Shown here: piece by piece, positions 35,206 to 48,466 of the stretch
Numbering within the stretch: the stretch's first letter is position 1
Layout of the letters: each line of letters opens with the position of its first letter
Assembly (NCBI RefSeq): GCF_030269925.1
Contig: NC_085109.1
Span: 5,642,001-5,706,000, forward strand
From: Bombyx mori
Lineage: Eukaryota; Arthropoda; Insecta; Lepidoptera; Bombycidae
Direction of reading: 5' to 3'
Length of the DNA: 64,000 nt
The notes under the pieces: generated by a model
Database searches by the model: none
Told to the model about the DNA's origin: nothing
The model's input: the letters and a program-made list of their open reading frames with translations, nothing else
Program-made: the position numbers and the translations under genes

Positions 35206-35647
35206 TTTTTTTATTGCTTAGGTGGGTAGACGAGCTCACGGCCCATTTGATGTTAAGTGGTTACCGGATAGATATCTACAACGTAAATGCCGCCACCCAC
35301 CTTGAGACACGAGTTGTAAGGTCTCACTTTTACAGTACAACGGCTGCCCCACCCTTCAAACCAAAACGCATTACTGCTTCACTTCAGAAATAGGCAGGGT
35401 GGTGGTACCTACCCGTGCGGACTCACAAGACATCCTACCACCAGTAATTACGCAGATTATAATTTTTTCGGGTTTAATTTTTATTACACGATGTTATTCC
35501 TTCACCGTGGCAGTAAATCGTGAACATTCGTTAAGTACGTATTTCATTGGAAAAATTGGTACCTACCGGCACCGCACACCTACCGCACACCGATGTATCG
35601 CTACATACGAATGCACCAGACGGCTGATGCTTTAGGCTACGACGACT
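35206..35647 (-). mobile_element. Bm1 SINE, near full length
   Basis: Oligo-T, the whole body, then the diverged tRNA-like head ending taggctacgacgac. Box B region is changed (cgatgtatcgctacatacg). Confidence 0.85.
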
Positions 35648-36235
35648 TTTAAATTTAAAGAAATGAAAGTTCTCACTATGCCATCCCAGTACATTTTTGA
35701 AAATTTGATATATGTTCGTAAACATATTGAGGAGTTTCCTAAAACGTCGGACATACATAATAGAAATACTAGGAACAAACACAAGCTTGTTGTGCCGATG
35801 AGTAGGTTACATAAGATACGAAATTCATTTGGGTGTTTGTCTGTGCGCCTGTACAACAAAATCCCACAAGATGTTCAGAACCTACATATACATAGGTTTA
35901 AGAAAACTATTAAAGAACATCTGCGCAATAAACTTACTATAAAGTCAATGATTATCTAGAAGATTGCACAAAGTGGGAATGAGTTGCTCGCTCCGGGCAT
36001 TTCAATATTGTAATAATTGTTACGTTATAATACTCATTGTAATAATGAATATTTAATTTTTTTTTTATTTTTTTTAATGTTAAAAAAAAAGACATTCCCG
36101 CTGAGTTTCTTGCCAATTCTTCTCAGGACGGAGGCTAGTTTTTGTAAATTGGCGGTAGTTCTTTTGACGTTCAACAAGTATTTATTTTCATTTATGTTGA
36201 ATTTTTTTTTTTTTTGGTTTGATTGAAGTTAGGGG
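35648..36235 (+). mobile_element. CR1-like LINE 3' end
   Basis: The frame 35663-35959 encodes the C-terminal tail typical of CR1/Daphne-type ORF2 (LTMPSQYIFENLIYVRK, NTRNKHKLVVP, RLYNKIPQDVQ, FKKTIKEHL). A 3' UTR with ccgctgagtttcttgcc and ttggcggtagttcttttgacgt follows, ending near 36235. It is 5'-truncated and directly abuts a Bm1 SINE head. Confidence 0.75.
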
Positions 36236-36834
36236 ATGATTGGCCCCTTGGATCGGTCTGTCTTTTTGTAAGAGGTTTTAAAATAGTTGTCTGGTGGACA
36301 TAGGTATATAAAAATGAAACATCAGAATTTACGTGAAGTTAGGTAATTATTTTGGGAGCTTTAAAGCGTCTGCATAGCAATTCGGCCGACGGAAAGTGTC
36401 TGGGAGTATTGACGACTTATTTTTAAGGATATTGCCTAAAATATATGTAAAAATTGGAATAGGTATACGACATATTCGACAACGATTATTATTTTACAGA
36501 TATGCTTTTTTTCTGTCTATGTAACTGAAATGTGCATGAAAATGTTGTGCAATCTTGATTGATATTTTCGTAAACTTTTTTATTGATTTCGATCATTATT
36601 AATAAAACAAATAGATCTCAAACTGAAATAAATTGATAAAAAAGAAATTGGAATACCGACGCAAAATAAATTGATTCAATTATTGAATTATGAGTTAGAT
36701 GAATGAGGAAATGGTATCATATCTGGTGGGAGCCAACATACAATACAAGATATTTGGCAGATGCCTCAACCTCGCAAACGATATTTTCAGGGTAAGCTTC
36801 CATATATTTTAGTTCCGAATAACAACATTCGGGC

Positions 36835-37322
36835 TTCTATCTGATGATTTCAAAGCGAAGTAAATTTTACCATCGTAATAAGGTGACACTCTACAAAACT
36901 TGCATACGCCCGGTCATGACCTATGCAAGTGTAATCTTCGCTCACGCGGCCCGCGCTATTTTGAAACCCCTTCAAATCAGCAGGATAGCCGTCGGAGCAC
37001 CGTGGTTTGTGATTAACGTGGATCTCCGGGACGACATGGACCTAGACTCAATCAGTATGTATTTTCAGTCGGAATCAGTGCGCCATTGACACGAAAGCGC
37101 TATTGTCGTGGCCGCCCGAAACTACATAAGTATCTGATTCTGTAGATCTAATGGTAAGCAGTCGACGTCGCCCTAAGCACGTCATTTCGGATCCTCCCGA
37201 TCCATTATCGGTGCTTTTAGGTCCCTCAAGCACCGGTCACCGTTCTCGTCGAACCCGTCGTTTGCGACGAAGAGTTCGGCGAGTTAATTAACCCACCGAC
37301 ACAGCCCACTGAAAAAAAAACC
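36835..37322 (+). pseudogene. Jockey LINE ORF2 C-terminal fragment, decayed
   Basis: The frame 36844-37089 matches the jockey C-terminal domain (NKVTLYKTCIRPVMTYASVIFAHAAR, IAVGAPWFV). Frame breaks follow, then the RRTRRLRRR basic end and an oligo-A near 37312. Confidence 0.8.
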
Positions 37323-37949
37323 ATTGGGCCGCCGGTCTACCGAGCAATTTCACTCGTTCGGTGGAACATTTTCCCTTTGTCGTTAACCCCAAACGTATTA
37401 TCGCTTCGCGTCGAAACATATGAGAAAGATGACGGTACCCATGTGGACTACCGAACTATCGAAATCAGAGATTAGGTTACCGGTAGCAGGGCGTATACTG
37501 ATCCCGCACGCGTAGATACTACCGTCGCGTCCGTTGCAATTGACAACACTTAAAAAAATTAACATGCATAAAATAAAAATACCGTTTCTTTATTTTTCAA
37601 TTCTGTGCTAAAATATGTAATTCTTATAATTTTATATTACTTAATTTGGGAGTAAATAATTAAAAACAAAAAATGTTGTGGTGACGTCATGTTTACGATT
37701 GTCTGAAAATATTCTTTTGCCTTTCCGACATTGCTGATACTCTGTGGCGAAAATGTCAAAATATGTCATTATCATTACAAAACAAATGCATCAGGGTTCC
37801 AAATAACAAACAAAAATAAACAAAGAAACTTAATGAAACAGTGAATATCAACAAGTATACATGACAACATTGACAACGCTATATTGAATGACGCTAATCG
37901 TGAATGTCATGTCAGCTGTCAAGTATTTTTTAATTTAAAAGCAAAGTTG

Positions 37950-38234
37950 TTTTTTTTATGATTGAAGGATTACTGGTGGCCCGGAGGCCTTTCCAGTTTC
38001 ACCAGGACAGGTGGGCGAGCAAAGGCTCAGCCAGGAGGGGTGGGATTTGCTAACAGCTACCCGAGCGCCTCCGAAGGAGACCTAACAGCTCAAGAGTAGC
38101 TGCTTCGCGAATGAATCTACTACCGGATCGAATTCGCGACCCGCTGAGAAGATCCGGCGAGAAACTCAGCGAGCTGATTCATGGGTTAGGTTGCACGGCG
38201 AACTCTTTGTCGAGTTCGACGAGTACGGTTACCG
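37950..38234 (-). mobile_element. Jockey LINE 3'-UTR insertion
   Basis: Oligo-T, then the same 3' UTR as the 23691 element (gattgaaggattactggtgg, tcgagttcgacgagtacgg). Flanks aagcaaagttg and aagcaagtttg are near-identical and look like an aged TSD. Confidence 0.75.
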
Positions 38235-38386
38235 AAGCAAGTTTGTCGAAGGCAGCGCAATGTTCCGTAATCGTGACGTCACTCACTTGGCGCTTACGTC
38301 TATTTAGAATAAAACGAAATTCAAAACCAAATTCATGAATGAAAACTATCGAATTTCCAAAATATCTATACTAATACTAATACTAA

Positions 38387-38813
38387 TCTATACTAATATT
38401 ATAAAGAGGAAAGATTTGTTTGTTTGTTTGTTTCGAATAGGCTCCGAAACTACTGGACCGATTTGAAAAATTCTTTTTCCATTAGAAGCCGACATTGTCC
38501 CTGATGAACAAAGGCTACTTTTTTTAAAAAAAAATTAAATTTTTTTTTGGTTTCATGTGTGTTTTAATGTTTCCGAAGCGAAGCGAGGGCGGGTCGTAAT
38601 AATAATATTATAAAGAGGAAAGATTTGTTTGTTTGTTTGTTTGTTTCGAATAGGCTCTGAAACTACTGGACCGATTTGAAAAATTCTTTTTCCATTAGAA
38701 GCCGACATTATCCCTGATGAACATAGGCTACTTTTTTTAATTTTTTTTTAATTTTTTTTTTTGTTTCATGTGTGATTTAATGTTTCCGAAGCGAAGCGAG
38801 GGCGGGTCGCTAG
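38387..38813 (+). mobile_element. Two Helitron-like elements in tandem
   Basis: 38387-38596 and 38597-38813 are two copies of one unit (aaagaggaaagatttgtttg ... ccgaagcgaagcgagggcgg). The first ends at gggtcg, where the second begins; only the second keeps the final CTAG. They differ by few bases. Confidence 0.65.
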
Positions 38814-38973
38814 TAAATTATAAGGGTCTGCTTATTTTGCATCTACATAGTATCAATTAAGATAATAATATGAGTATGTCAAAAAATAATAATGAAATGT
38901 TGTCAATTTACATAGGACGGTCGTTATACGATCAATTAAAAATAAATAAAACCCATCAAAACCCTTAGCTTCG

Positions 38974-39708
38974 CCTCATATTAAGACGGTACGCGATCGT
39001 GCCGCCTTCATTCTAGGACGTCTCTACCCGATGATATGCAGGCGAATCAAAATGTCCCTTAGAAATAAGGTGACACTCTACAAAACTTGTATACGCCCCG
39101 TCATGAGCTATGCAAGTGTAGTGTTCGCTCACGCGGCCCGCACTCACTTAAAATCCTTCCAAGTTATTCAATCCCGTTTTTGCAGGATAGCCGTCGGAGC
39201 CCCGTGGTTCGTCAGGAACGTCGACCTCCATGACGACCTGGACTTAGAGTCCACCAGTAAGTATATGCAGTCGGCGTCGATGCGCCACACAATGCACGAC
39301 ACGAGAACCCTCTCATCGTGGCCCCCGGTAACTACATTCCCGATCCTGCGGACAGAATGGAAAGCAGTCGACGTCGCCCAAAACACGTCATCTCGGATCC
39401 TCCCGATCCACTAACGGTGCTTCTACGAGTAGGTACTTCAAGCACCGGTCACCGTTCTCGTCGAACCCGTCGCTTGCGACGAAGGGCTCGACGAGTAAAT
39501 TAACTCTCAGACACAGCCCACTGAGTTTCTCGCCGGATCTTCTCAGTGGGTCGCGATTCCGATCCGGTGGTAGATTCTGCAAAGCACGACTCTTGCTAGG
39601 GTTCGTGTTAGCATCGTCGTCAGGTTTGAGCCCCGTGAGCTCACCTACTAGTTACGGTTACGCTGGAATAGCCGCTCCATGCTACCAGCTTAGGTAGGAA
39701 AAAAAAAA
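38974..39708 (+). pseudogene. Jockey LINE 3' insertion with 11-bp TSD, ORF2 broken
   Basis: CCTTAGCTTCG flanks both sides (38963-38973, 39709-39719). ORF2 end is recognisable (MSLRNKVTLYKTCIRPVMSYASVVF, GAPWFVRNVDLHDDLDLES) but shifts frame near 39290. The 3' UTR and oligo-A tail (39699-39708) are intact. Confidence 0.9.
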
Positions 39709-40047
39709 CCTTAGCTTCGACTGTTTTTGACTGATTTGTCTTTGAAGTGGACAGTGTTGTTTAGGCATAGCTCTGTCTAATAAAATTCGCTTTAGCCACA
39801 GATTAGTGAGAACTAATTGAGAACTTGTCGCGACCACAACTAAGTAATTACGCTAGATCCTGAGCTTAAGATCAATTGTCAACTGTGTACGTTATCTGCC
39901 TTTCTTCATTATATTTCTCAAACAGTCTGATAGGGATTGGCAAAACCCTATTTACCAAAAATCAGGAAAATCCATCTTAAAAAATGTCACGTTATTTTAA
40001 AACTGTTTCCGTACGGTTTAAACAAAACCGTTTCTACTTAAGCACCA

Positions 40048-40651
40048 TCTATACTAATATTATAAAGCTGAAGAGTTTGTTTGTTTGAACGCGCTAATCT
40101 CAGGAACTACTGGTCTGATTTGAAAAATTATTTCAGTTTTAGATAGCCCATTTATCTAGGAAGGCTATATAACATCACGCTAAGACCAATACAAGCGGAG
40201 CACCAACAAAGAATGTTTCAAAATCGGGATTTTTTTCCCTTTTGAGAGCTTCCACTGCGTGCGCTGCGGAAACGGTTAAAGTTTCGCTAAAATAATGTAT
40301 GAGAGAATTGTTCGCCTTTAAAGGATCTAAAAAAAAGTCCCCGACAGCCTATGTCTATATATTAAGGTTGGAAGGTATATATTAAGGTTGGATTAAGGTA
40401 AGGTATTATCAGAATCGGTTCAATTATTCTCGAGAAATCGGTGAACATACATATATAAAAAATTATGGTCGAATTGATAACTTCCTCTTTTGAAGTCGGT
40501 TAAAAAGCGCGATTTTGGTACCTTAAATAACTCCTTAACATTCTATTATTCAAAAATATTTTCACTTTCTACGTAAATGAAGAGGCGGGTAAAATTTAGC
40601 GTTATGCCAAAGTAACTATTCCACGCGGACGAAGTCGCGGGCAAAAGCTAA
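40048..40651 (+). mobile_element. Helitron-like element (Lep1-type termini)
   Basis: Begins TCTATACTAATATTATAAAG and ends gaagtcgcgggcaaaagCTAA. These are classic lepidopteran non-autonomous Helitron ends. 604 bp, non-coding. Confidence 0.7.
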
Positions 40652-41265
40652 TCACATATAAAATAGTACACGGAATCGATCATAGGAAATAAGCATTATA
40701 AAATAAGAAAAACATTAATCATAGTGGATCAAATGGATCACAAGATAAAAACTTCCATGGAATTTTGGAACGGTCTATACTTTATGAATTTATTGGGTTG
40801 GTTGATTATCCTATTAGCCCTTTTTCGCTATAATATAAACATTATGATAATTAATTTGGGTGAACAAATACATTTTCAGAAACTAAAGAATACGCCGTTG
40901 TCGGAAACTATAGAACTAATCAATAGTGTTATCGTGGTTATAAATGTGTGATAAGCAACTCAAACCTAATCCTCATCTCTATAATTGCATATTGATTGAT
41001 CGTAAAACAAATGTATCAGGGAAATAGTACGTGGAAACACATCAAGTTGTAGTAGTTGCCTTGAGGAGGGGTCACAAAACCGTATTTAGGGTCAGGAGAT
41101 CATAATATATGGATAAAACTATAAAAACTCAAGTGAACCAAAATTTGCAAATCACACAATTAATTATGATGGTGCACTAAGACCGTATTTCATCAGGTAC
41201 CTATTATCTTACTTTGACACTGCGCTCTGTTGATAATTATCTATGGATATTAATCGATTTGTTAA

Positions 41266-41598
41266 TTGTTTATTGTCATCGACCCTGATTTGAATATTTA
41301 TTTTATAATTCAGGTCAGATTATTTTTACTGTATGCACTTATAGGTAAACTTATTACTGCCAGAACAATAATGTGTACCAGATTAGTGATTATTCATTAC
41401 ATTCGTGGTCCAGGATACGACATCATGTATAAGTTGTATCGGGCAAGGCGACTTTCCAACGTGTCACAAAAACAGAACATATACCTAACACATTTTCAGA
41501 AAGGTATTGTAATAAAACCAGCATTTTATGAATTGCTTTTCCGTTTTTATTACAAACTAGCTTACCCGGCAGACTTCGTAGTGCCGATCGATAAATAA
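41266..41598 (+). other. Unidentified open frame partly inside a Helitron-like end
   Basis: A 110-codon frame; about 41315-41510 has exon-like composition and an AG-ended pyrimidine-poor border near 41313. The last 14 codons are the end of the adjacent element. Not recognised; probably chance. Confidence 0.12.
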
Positions 41599-41846
41599 AA
41601 GACCTAAACTTTTATATAAAATAAACTTAAAACAAACAAAAAGAATCCGTCCAACGGGGGACACATCGGAGGAAAAACAAAATTGTTATTTTTATTTAAT
41701 TCCAAGCATTTTCATATTTATCTACCTTTTAAACCTTCTCTGGACTTCCACAAACAATTCTAGACCAAAATTAGCCAAATCGGTCTAGCCGTTCTCGAGT
41801 TTTAGCGAGACTAACGAACAGCAATTCATTTTTATATATACAGATA
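41557..41846 (-). mobile_element. Helitron-like element, same family as 8429-8715
   Basis: CTAG at 41557-41560 and the TC end near 41846; the body aligns to 8429-8715 throughout. Confidence 0.65.
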
Positions 41847-41869
41847 ATAGGGTGCAACAATGGTACCAC

Positions 41870-42030
41870 CATCCTGTCTCATCATCATTCTCCTGCCCTT
41901 CTCCCAGTCACCTGGGGTCGGCGCAACATGTTTTCTCCATCAATTTCTTCCCTCTTACATACCTATATCGTCTTTCACGCAATCCATCCATTTCTTCTTA
42001 GGTCTACCTCTTCCTCCTCCACCAGCCTGT
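41870..42030. repeat. CATCATCAT...ggggtcggcgcaac repeat, copy 2
   Basis: Shares cctgcccttctcccagtcac and ggtcggcgcaacatgttttc with 14868-14996. Confidence 0.55.
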
Positions 42031-42619
42031 CTATTTCTGCTCTAATGCAGTCCCAATTACAGTTTAAAAGGGTTAAAACAATACAATAGAGACTTCAATC
42101 TCGTGGCCCGAAGGAAACACGTAACACAACGTGTTCATATTATTGACATCTACATATTAAAAAAAGTCCTCTATTTTCTTTTCTATGAATTCATTCCTAA
42201 TTGATGTTATAATATCAGATATTTTTGTTCGCTTCAGAATAACATGAGCACAAAAATGAATCTTACGACATAGATAAAAAAAAAATAGAAGTCATAACTA
42301 CGACTTATTGGTCCCATCGAACTGAAGGTGAATTTCAAATATATATTAACTATATCTTTAAGCGTTCAAATAACGCTTGGTACCAATGCTATTAATTATA
42401 ATAATCAACTTTAATGATGCACTTATCGCTTAAACAATTTTATGTTTATCACAAAATATAGGTACCTACCATGTTAGAGCGATGTACATAAAAATTATTT
42501 TTGTTTGCTTAAAACTTCTAATTGACTTCTCCCATAGGTTTACCTAATCGTACTCTAGAGCGACTACTGCCTGGTTTATAGACTGAGGCTAAGTACCATT
42601 TTATCTGAATAAATGTTTT

Positions 42620-42832
42620 TAAGAGGCCGGTTAAAAGGTTATTGGAGTCCGTAGTAATTACGTGAATACCGCTACGCACTTTAAGACGTGGGGTTGAAAT
42701 CCCAAATTTAAATGTAAAACCTGCCACCCTTCAAATCGTAATGCACGATTACTTCTTATCTGTGTAAATAGGCACAATGGTGATAAGCAGCTGTGCGGAC
42801 TCACCATACCCCCTACCACCAGTAGATGCTGA
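42620..42832 (-). repeat. Old diverged Bm1 copy
   Basis: Blocks gttattggagtccgtag, cgcactttaagacg and ccctaccaccagtag follow the Bm1 minus strand. Confidence 0.5.
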
Positions 42833-43009
42833 TTTGCGATCGCTGTAAGCTTGTATGGTAGTGTGAAACCCGTGGTGAAACCGGTGCTGCCCATTATTTG
42901 GTACGCAATCCAAAAATACGTGGTACTGTTATGGACCACCCTACACAGCCATCTAGCAATTGTTCACGTACGAAAGATAAAATAAAACTTTATAATATTA
43001 TAGCGACCC

Positions 43010-43214
43010 GCCCTCGCTTCGCTTCGGAAACATTAAAACACACATGAAACCAAAAAATAAAAATAAAAAAAAAATAAAAAAAAGTAGCCTATGTTCATCA
43101 GGGACAATGTCGGCTTCTAATAGAAAAAGAATTTTTCAAATCGGTCTAGTAGTTTTGGAGCCTATTCGAAACAAACAAACAAACAAATCTTTCCTCTTTA
43201 TAATATTAGTATAG
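43010..43214 (-). mobile_element. Helitron-like element (gcgacccgccctcgcttcgc end)
   Basis: Complement of the units at 38387-38813; TC end near 43214 (tataatattagtataga). Confidence 0.65.
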
Positions 43215-43989
43215 AAAAAACATATATAAAAATAAAATTATAATAATTATATTTTGTATTCAAGCTTAACAATATTTGCTATGTGTATGTGCATTACTAT
43301 AATTCTCATGTTGTATTTATTATTTTAGCTGTTCTACACACACTCATCACTTTTAATTATTATTCTCAAAATCCTCTCGCAGGTCTGCTGGAAGAGATTT
43401 CTTAAAGAAATAAGCAGTGCCTTTGTACATAATTTTCCTATTACTCTGTATTAAGTTCTTTTTTGTGTGTACATAAATAAATAAATAAAATATAACGTTA
43501 AAATATATAAAACCTTACAACTTACTGAGTGTGAGTGTAGTTTCCCCCATTCCCCATAGAAATCGGACGCTTAACTTTGGAAAAAAAAAGACTTGTTTAG
43601 TGCGTTCAATTGCCACATACAATCGTACAAGCCTAAAATCGGATGTCGCTAATCGCCAATGTCGGATGGCTCGGCAAATAGACCTCTGCCCAAAATAAAA
43701 ACACAAACTGGCCTTCGCAAAACTATAAGCCATTACGGTATTATGTAACAACTATACCAAGTGGGAAAGCCACAAAGACGAAGATTCAAAAAATTTGAAG
43801 ACCCCAGATTGACACCCTTCCGTTTGGATTTCAAGACTATAAAATTAAAATCATTGAACAGTATATAATAGTAATACAATAGATAGCAAAGCGTGCTTTT
43901 TGACTGCCATGCAATAAACTAATATTTAATTTCCTGTAAAATTCTGACAAGAGTTCTTTGGAATTTGAACCAATCAAAATGTTTTTATC

Positions 43990-44220
43990 ATCGCACTACT
44001 ACCTGGAGGCACTGCGCTCATCCACCGTGCGTTTCCAGACATATTTTTTGCCACATACAGTCCTGCTTTAGAAAGAGTTCCCCTCCACGGTGCTGCCTCA
44101 GCGCTATGACATGTCTTTCTTCAAACGTGGCTTGTGGAGAGTATTAAACGGTAGGCAGCGGCTTGGCTTTGACTCTGGCATTGGTGACGTCAATGAGTGA
44201 CGTCAACTCAACGACTCAAC
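43990..44220 (+). repeat. GGTAGGCAGCGGC-family LINE 3' fragment
   Basis: ORF2-end remnant (cttcaaacgtggcttgtgg) followed by ggtaggcagcggcttgg; broken frames. Confidence 0.6.
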
Positions 44221-44447
44221 GACAACAACTGACGGCAACTCGGTTATTCAATGTTTTCTTTTGTTTAATTATTGTCTTGGGCTTGTAAGGGCTTGTATCA
44301 ACCCCTCGAAGTAACATTGACCTCCCTATTTGTGCCGTGCAGATATCACGCGTTTCTTTTTGGAAGGGTCAAACCGTTAAAGACGACAGTGAGGTTTTTT
44401 TACCTTGAGACATGAGTTCTAAGGCGTCATGTTTTTAATACGCTTTA

Positions 44448-44905
44448 TTAGTTTCAGACGTATGTATGTTAGTATGTAACGGAATCTTTGAATATGATTT
44501 TGACCCCTTCAAAACATCGGATTAACACGAAATTTGTTATACTTTTTATGGACCGATGACAATTCAATATTAAAAAAAATATATAAATAATAATATTTGA
44601 AAAAATTGAAATACAGCTAAAAAATGAAAAATAAATAATATTTAAAAAAAACTAACTAAATACGCTTTTATAGAAAATCTAACTAAAAAATAGAAAATAA
44701 ATTTTAACGAATTTGACGGTAATACTTTATGAACAGATATGAGTAGAAGGATTATTTTGATAATATCCTGAAAAGCACCCCACGCTTTTTTTACAATAAA
44801 ATCATTTTTTCTTACACTATTTTTAATTCAAATTTATTGAAATTTATTTTCTATTTTTTAGTTGGATTTTCTATAAAAGCGTATTTTGTTAGTTTTTTAA
44901 ACTAT
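44448..44905. repeat. AT-rich element with ACGCTTTAT ends, copy 2
   Basis: Same block order as 4170-4640, with aatacgcttta at left and ataaaagcgtatt at right. Confidence 0.5.
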
Positions 44906-45537
44906 TATTTATTTCTTTACAGTACAACGCCTGCCCCGATCTTAAACTGAAACGCATTACTGCTTCACGGCAGAAATAAGCGGGGGGGTTCACATAGGTA
45001 CGTCCTACCAGCAGTAATTACACAAATTATAATTTTGCGGGTTTGATTTTTATTACACGATATTTCCTTTATACTCCGTACCACGAGTCGTGTCTCGCAG
45101 ACGGGGCGCTACAGGCGCGCCATGGAGTGTTGCCAGCTTGCACTGTTAGATTCGTTATAATTTAATTTCCAAGAAATTTAAAATTGAACTGATTTTATAG
45201 TAACAGGTAATAGTAATCGTATTTATTTATTTATTTATTTATTTATTACACTTCATGTAAAATTTACATTGGCGGACTTAATGCCTAAGGCATTCTCTAC
45301 CAGTCAACCAAAGGTAGTGCAGAGTAAAAGTGGTAGGTGCAATGAAATTTATATTAGGTAACGAATACATACAAAAAAGTATATCTACATATATACAAAA
45401 TCACATATACATATACATACATACATACATATATACACACATACATACATATATACACACATACATACATATAATAGTTTATACAGTATTAAAAGGAATA
45501 TATTAATAAATTTCCTTAACAAATAACTTCATCAAGT

Positions 45538-48466
45538 TCATGACGATTCCGCTAACTTTTCCAACAGCATTCGCCGAACCCTTAACTTGAACGTGCAGCG
45601 GTTAGTAATAGTCCTGATCTCGAGAGGAAGCGCATTCCATAGCAGAACAGATTGCACGACGAAAGAGTTACGAACATAACTAGAACTGTGTGTGGGACAA
45701 CGAATTAATAGGCTATTGAGAGAACGTAGGGCCCGCTCATGGCTGGAGTGAAGATATTGAAAATAGGAAGTTAGATAGGAAGGAGGTTCGGGAGACATAA
45801 GTAAGGAATGAAGAGTCGTCAGTGCACGTAAATTACGACGCTGGCGAATCGGTAGAAGTTTGAGCTGAGCACGATAGGAAGATATATGATCATATTTACG
45901 AAGATTAAAAATAAATCGAATGCAGTTATTAAGAAGACGATCAAGTTTATTAAGAAGGTCTGCATTCAGGTCAAAATAACACACATCACCATAATCAATT
46001 ATAGGGAAGATCAAGGCTTGTACTAGCATAGTCTTGGTCGCTGATGGTAAGAAATTCTTGAGGCGATACAGAGCACGAAGAATTCCAGAGGTTCTTTGTC
46101 CAACATAAGATACTTGAGCTTTCCAGTCGAGTGTGGAGTCTATGTAAAGGCCTAGGTTCTTAACCACGGAATATAGGTGGGAGTGACATAGTAGTTAAGC
46201 GTTGGATCATACGAGGACTGCCCACAATAATGGCTTGGCATTTCGTTGGATTCACAGTTAAGCCAAACTTAGTTGACCAACTGCATATGTAGTCCAGATC
46301 CTTATTTAGCTGGTTTATTGCCTGAGAAATAGACTCCACAGTCGTCTGTCTATAAAGCTGCAAGTCATCAGCATACAGATGATACGCACACTGAAGATTA
46401 TGTGTTAAGAAATTTATAAAAATAGAAAATAATAATGGAGACAAAATACCGCCCTGGGGCACGCCAGAGTTGACACTACACCAACTTGAAGAGGTGTCAT
46501 CAATACGAGTACACTGCTGGCGTCCCCGAAGATATGATGAAAACCATTCCAGTGCTGTAGGAGAGATCATAATATAGGACAAAATAGATAGGAGGATATC
46601 GTGATTGACGGCATTGAACGCATTTGAAAAATCAATTAGTACCAGTACTGTGACTTTAGTGTCTTGCATACCTGTCCTAATGTCGCCAACCACTTTAAGG
46701 AGAGCGGAAACGGTGGAGTGACCTGGTCGGAAGCCAGACTGGTAAGGGCTCAATAGGTTGTTCCGGAAAATAAACTGCGACAATTGTTTTTGTACGCAGG
46801 CCTCTATCACCTTGGATAGAAAGGGAAGAATAGATATGGGCCTGAAGTGATTTGGAAGGGAAGGGTTAGGAATTTTAGGTAAAGGAAGAACATAAGCCTT
46901 ACGCCACAATGAAGGAAAAGTGCCTGATGATAGGGAAAAATTTGTGATGTGCCATATAGCTGGCAGAAGATGATCCAGGATTGTGACGATCATACGGCGA
47001 CTTATATTGTCACAACCCACGGCGTTCGATTTTATGGACAGGATAATATTTTTGATCTCATCCACAGCAACCGAAGAAAATTCAAAGAAGTCAACATTAA
47101 GTCGAGACAAACCATTCAGGTAGTTCAAGGTGCGACATTTCGTTTGATTATTTAGTGGTGTAGCAGAGGAGAAATGAAAGTTGATGTCATTCAAACTTAT
47201 CGTCGCCTGAAAATCAGAGTGACGCTGTCTGCCAATACCCAGAGTTCCAAGGAATTTCCAAATATCGGCAGGCGAAGCGGGATTTATGTTTTCTAGAATG
47301 TGGCGTCGTTTAGCGTTACGTATCATCTGATTGCACCGGTTCCTCGACACTTTAAATTTAGTCCAGTTATCATTACACCGATTCCTCCTAAATTTTCGAA
47401 AAGCCCGATCCCGGCGCCTCATAGCCATCCGAATACCTTCAGTCATCCAAGGAGCTGGTGGGCGTTTCAGTTTAATTTTTCTGATAGGCGCATGAGTGTT
47501 GTAAAGCCCAAGGACAACCTCATTGAATATGTGAACCTTTTCATCTACCGAGGGTGAAGATATTAGTTGGTCCCAGTCCACTTTAGAAGCGTCTTTGCAT
47601 AGATTTTCCTTATTCATACGACCAAAACTACGCATGGACAAAACCCTGGGCTGTGGTTTAGGAGGTTTAATCGTATAGGATAAAAAGATGAGGTCGTGAT
47701 GGGAAAAACCAGGAGCAGGATATTGACCGTGAGTGGGTACAGAGGTAGGAGTGGAGGTCAGCATTAGGTCTAGCCAAGTATCATCGCCATTAATGTTGTG
47801 GTGAGTAGCCTGTAGAGGCAAGACATGAAGACCAGTAGACCTAATGATTTCCTGAAGTTTACGGGAACGAGAGGATAAAGGAGCTATGAAGTTGGTGTTG
47901 AAATCTCCCATGATAATGTGATGTGAATAATCTGACCCTAAAGATTCCAGAATCGTCTCGAGACTGGAGAAGTAGTCGACGTTGGGGGGACAGTATACGA
48001 CACCGAGAACAATTTTTGCTCCCTTCATAGAAATTTCAAGAAAGAGATATTCCACAGGTGTTGAAGAATCAGCAGACGAGCAAGCTATTGTTTTATAAGA
48101 AATGTTACTGCGGAGATATATAGCAACGCCGCCCCCTCGGGCATCGATACGATCATTCCGTATTAAAGTAAAGCCATCGAGAGGGTAGATAGCAGAAGGT
48201 AAATGAGGCTTAAGCCAACTCTCAGAAATCAAGACAGCATGAACGTTAGTGTTAGTGAAAGTAATGAATAAGTCATTGTAGTGACTTGGTATACTTTGAG
48301 CATTAATGTGACATACATTTAAAAGGCAGTCAGATGATTTATCAAACGTCTGCCGTATACAGTCTCCAAGGGAATCGGGAAGTGAACAATAACTATCGTT
48401 ATCAGATGACAGCATAGAATCATTAGCAGAAAGAAACGAATCATCAATACATTCCATTGTATACAA
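45538..48466 (-). pseudogene. LINE ORF2 (endonuclease + reverse transcriptase), one frameshift
   Basis: Codons 1-768 (48466-46160) carry the APE endonuclease (CHINAQSI, ISESWLKP, MGDFN, FSHHDLIFL). They also carry the reverse transcriptase (FRPISILPFLSK, YQSGFRPGHST, VLIDFSNAFN, GVPQGGILSPLLFSIF, active site YADDLQLY). Near 46165 the frame slips by one base, and the C-terminal 209 codons (VKNLGLYIDSTLDW to the end at 45538) continue in the next frame. No other lesion was seen, so the copy is young. The motifs point to a CR1/Rex1/Kiri-type element. Confidence 0.85.

Noticed and set aside
35531..35859. Minus-strand frames over the CR1-like tail
   Set aside because: The plus-strand frame there matches the known LINE C terminus; these are antisense.
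45401..45475. CRISPR-like short repeats (acatacatacat...)
   Set aside because: A simple microsatellite-like run in a LINE 3' UTR; no spacers, and the genome is an insect's.
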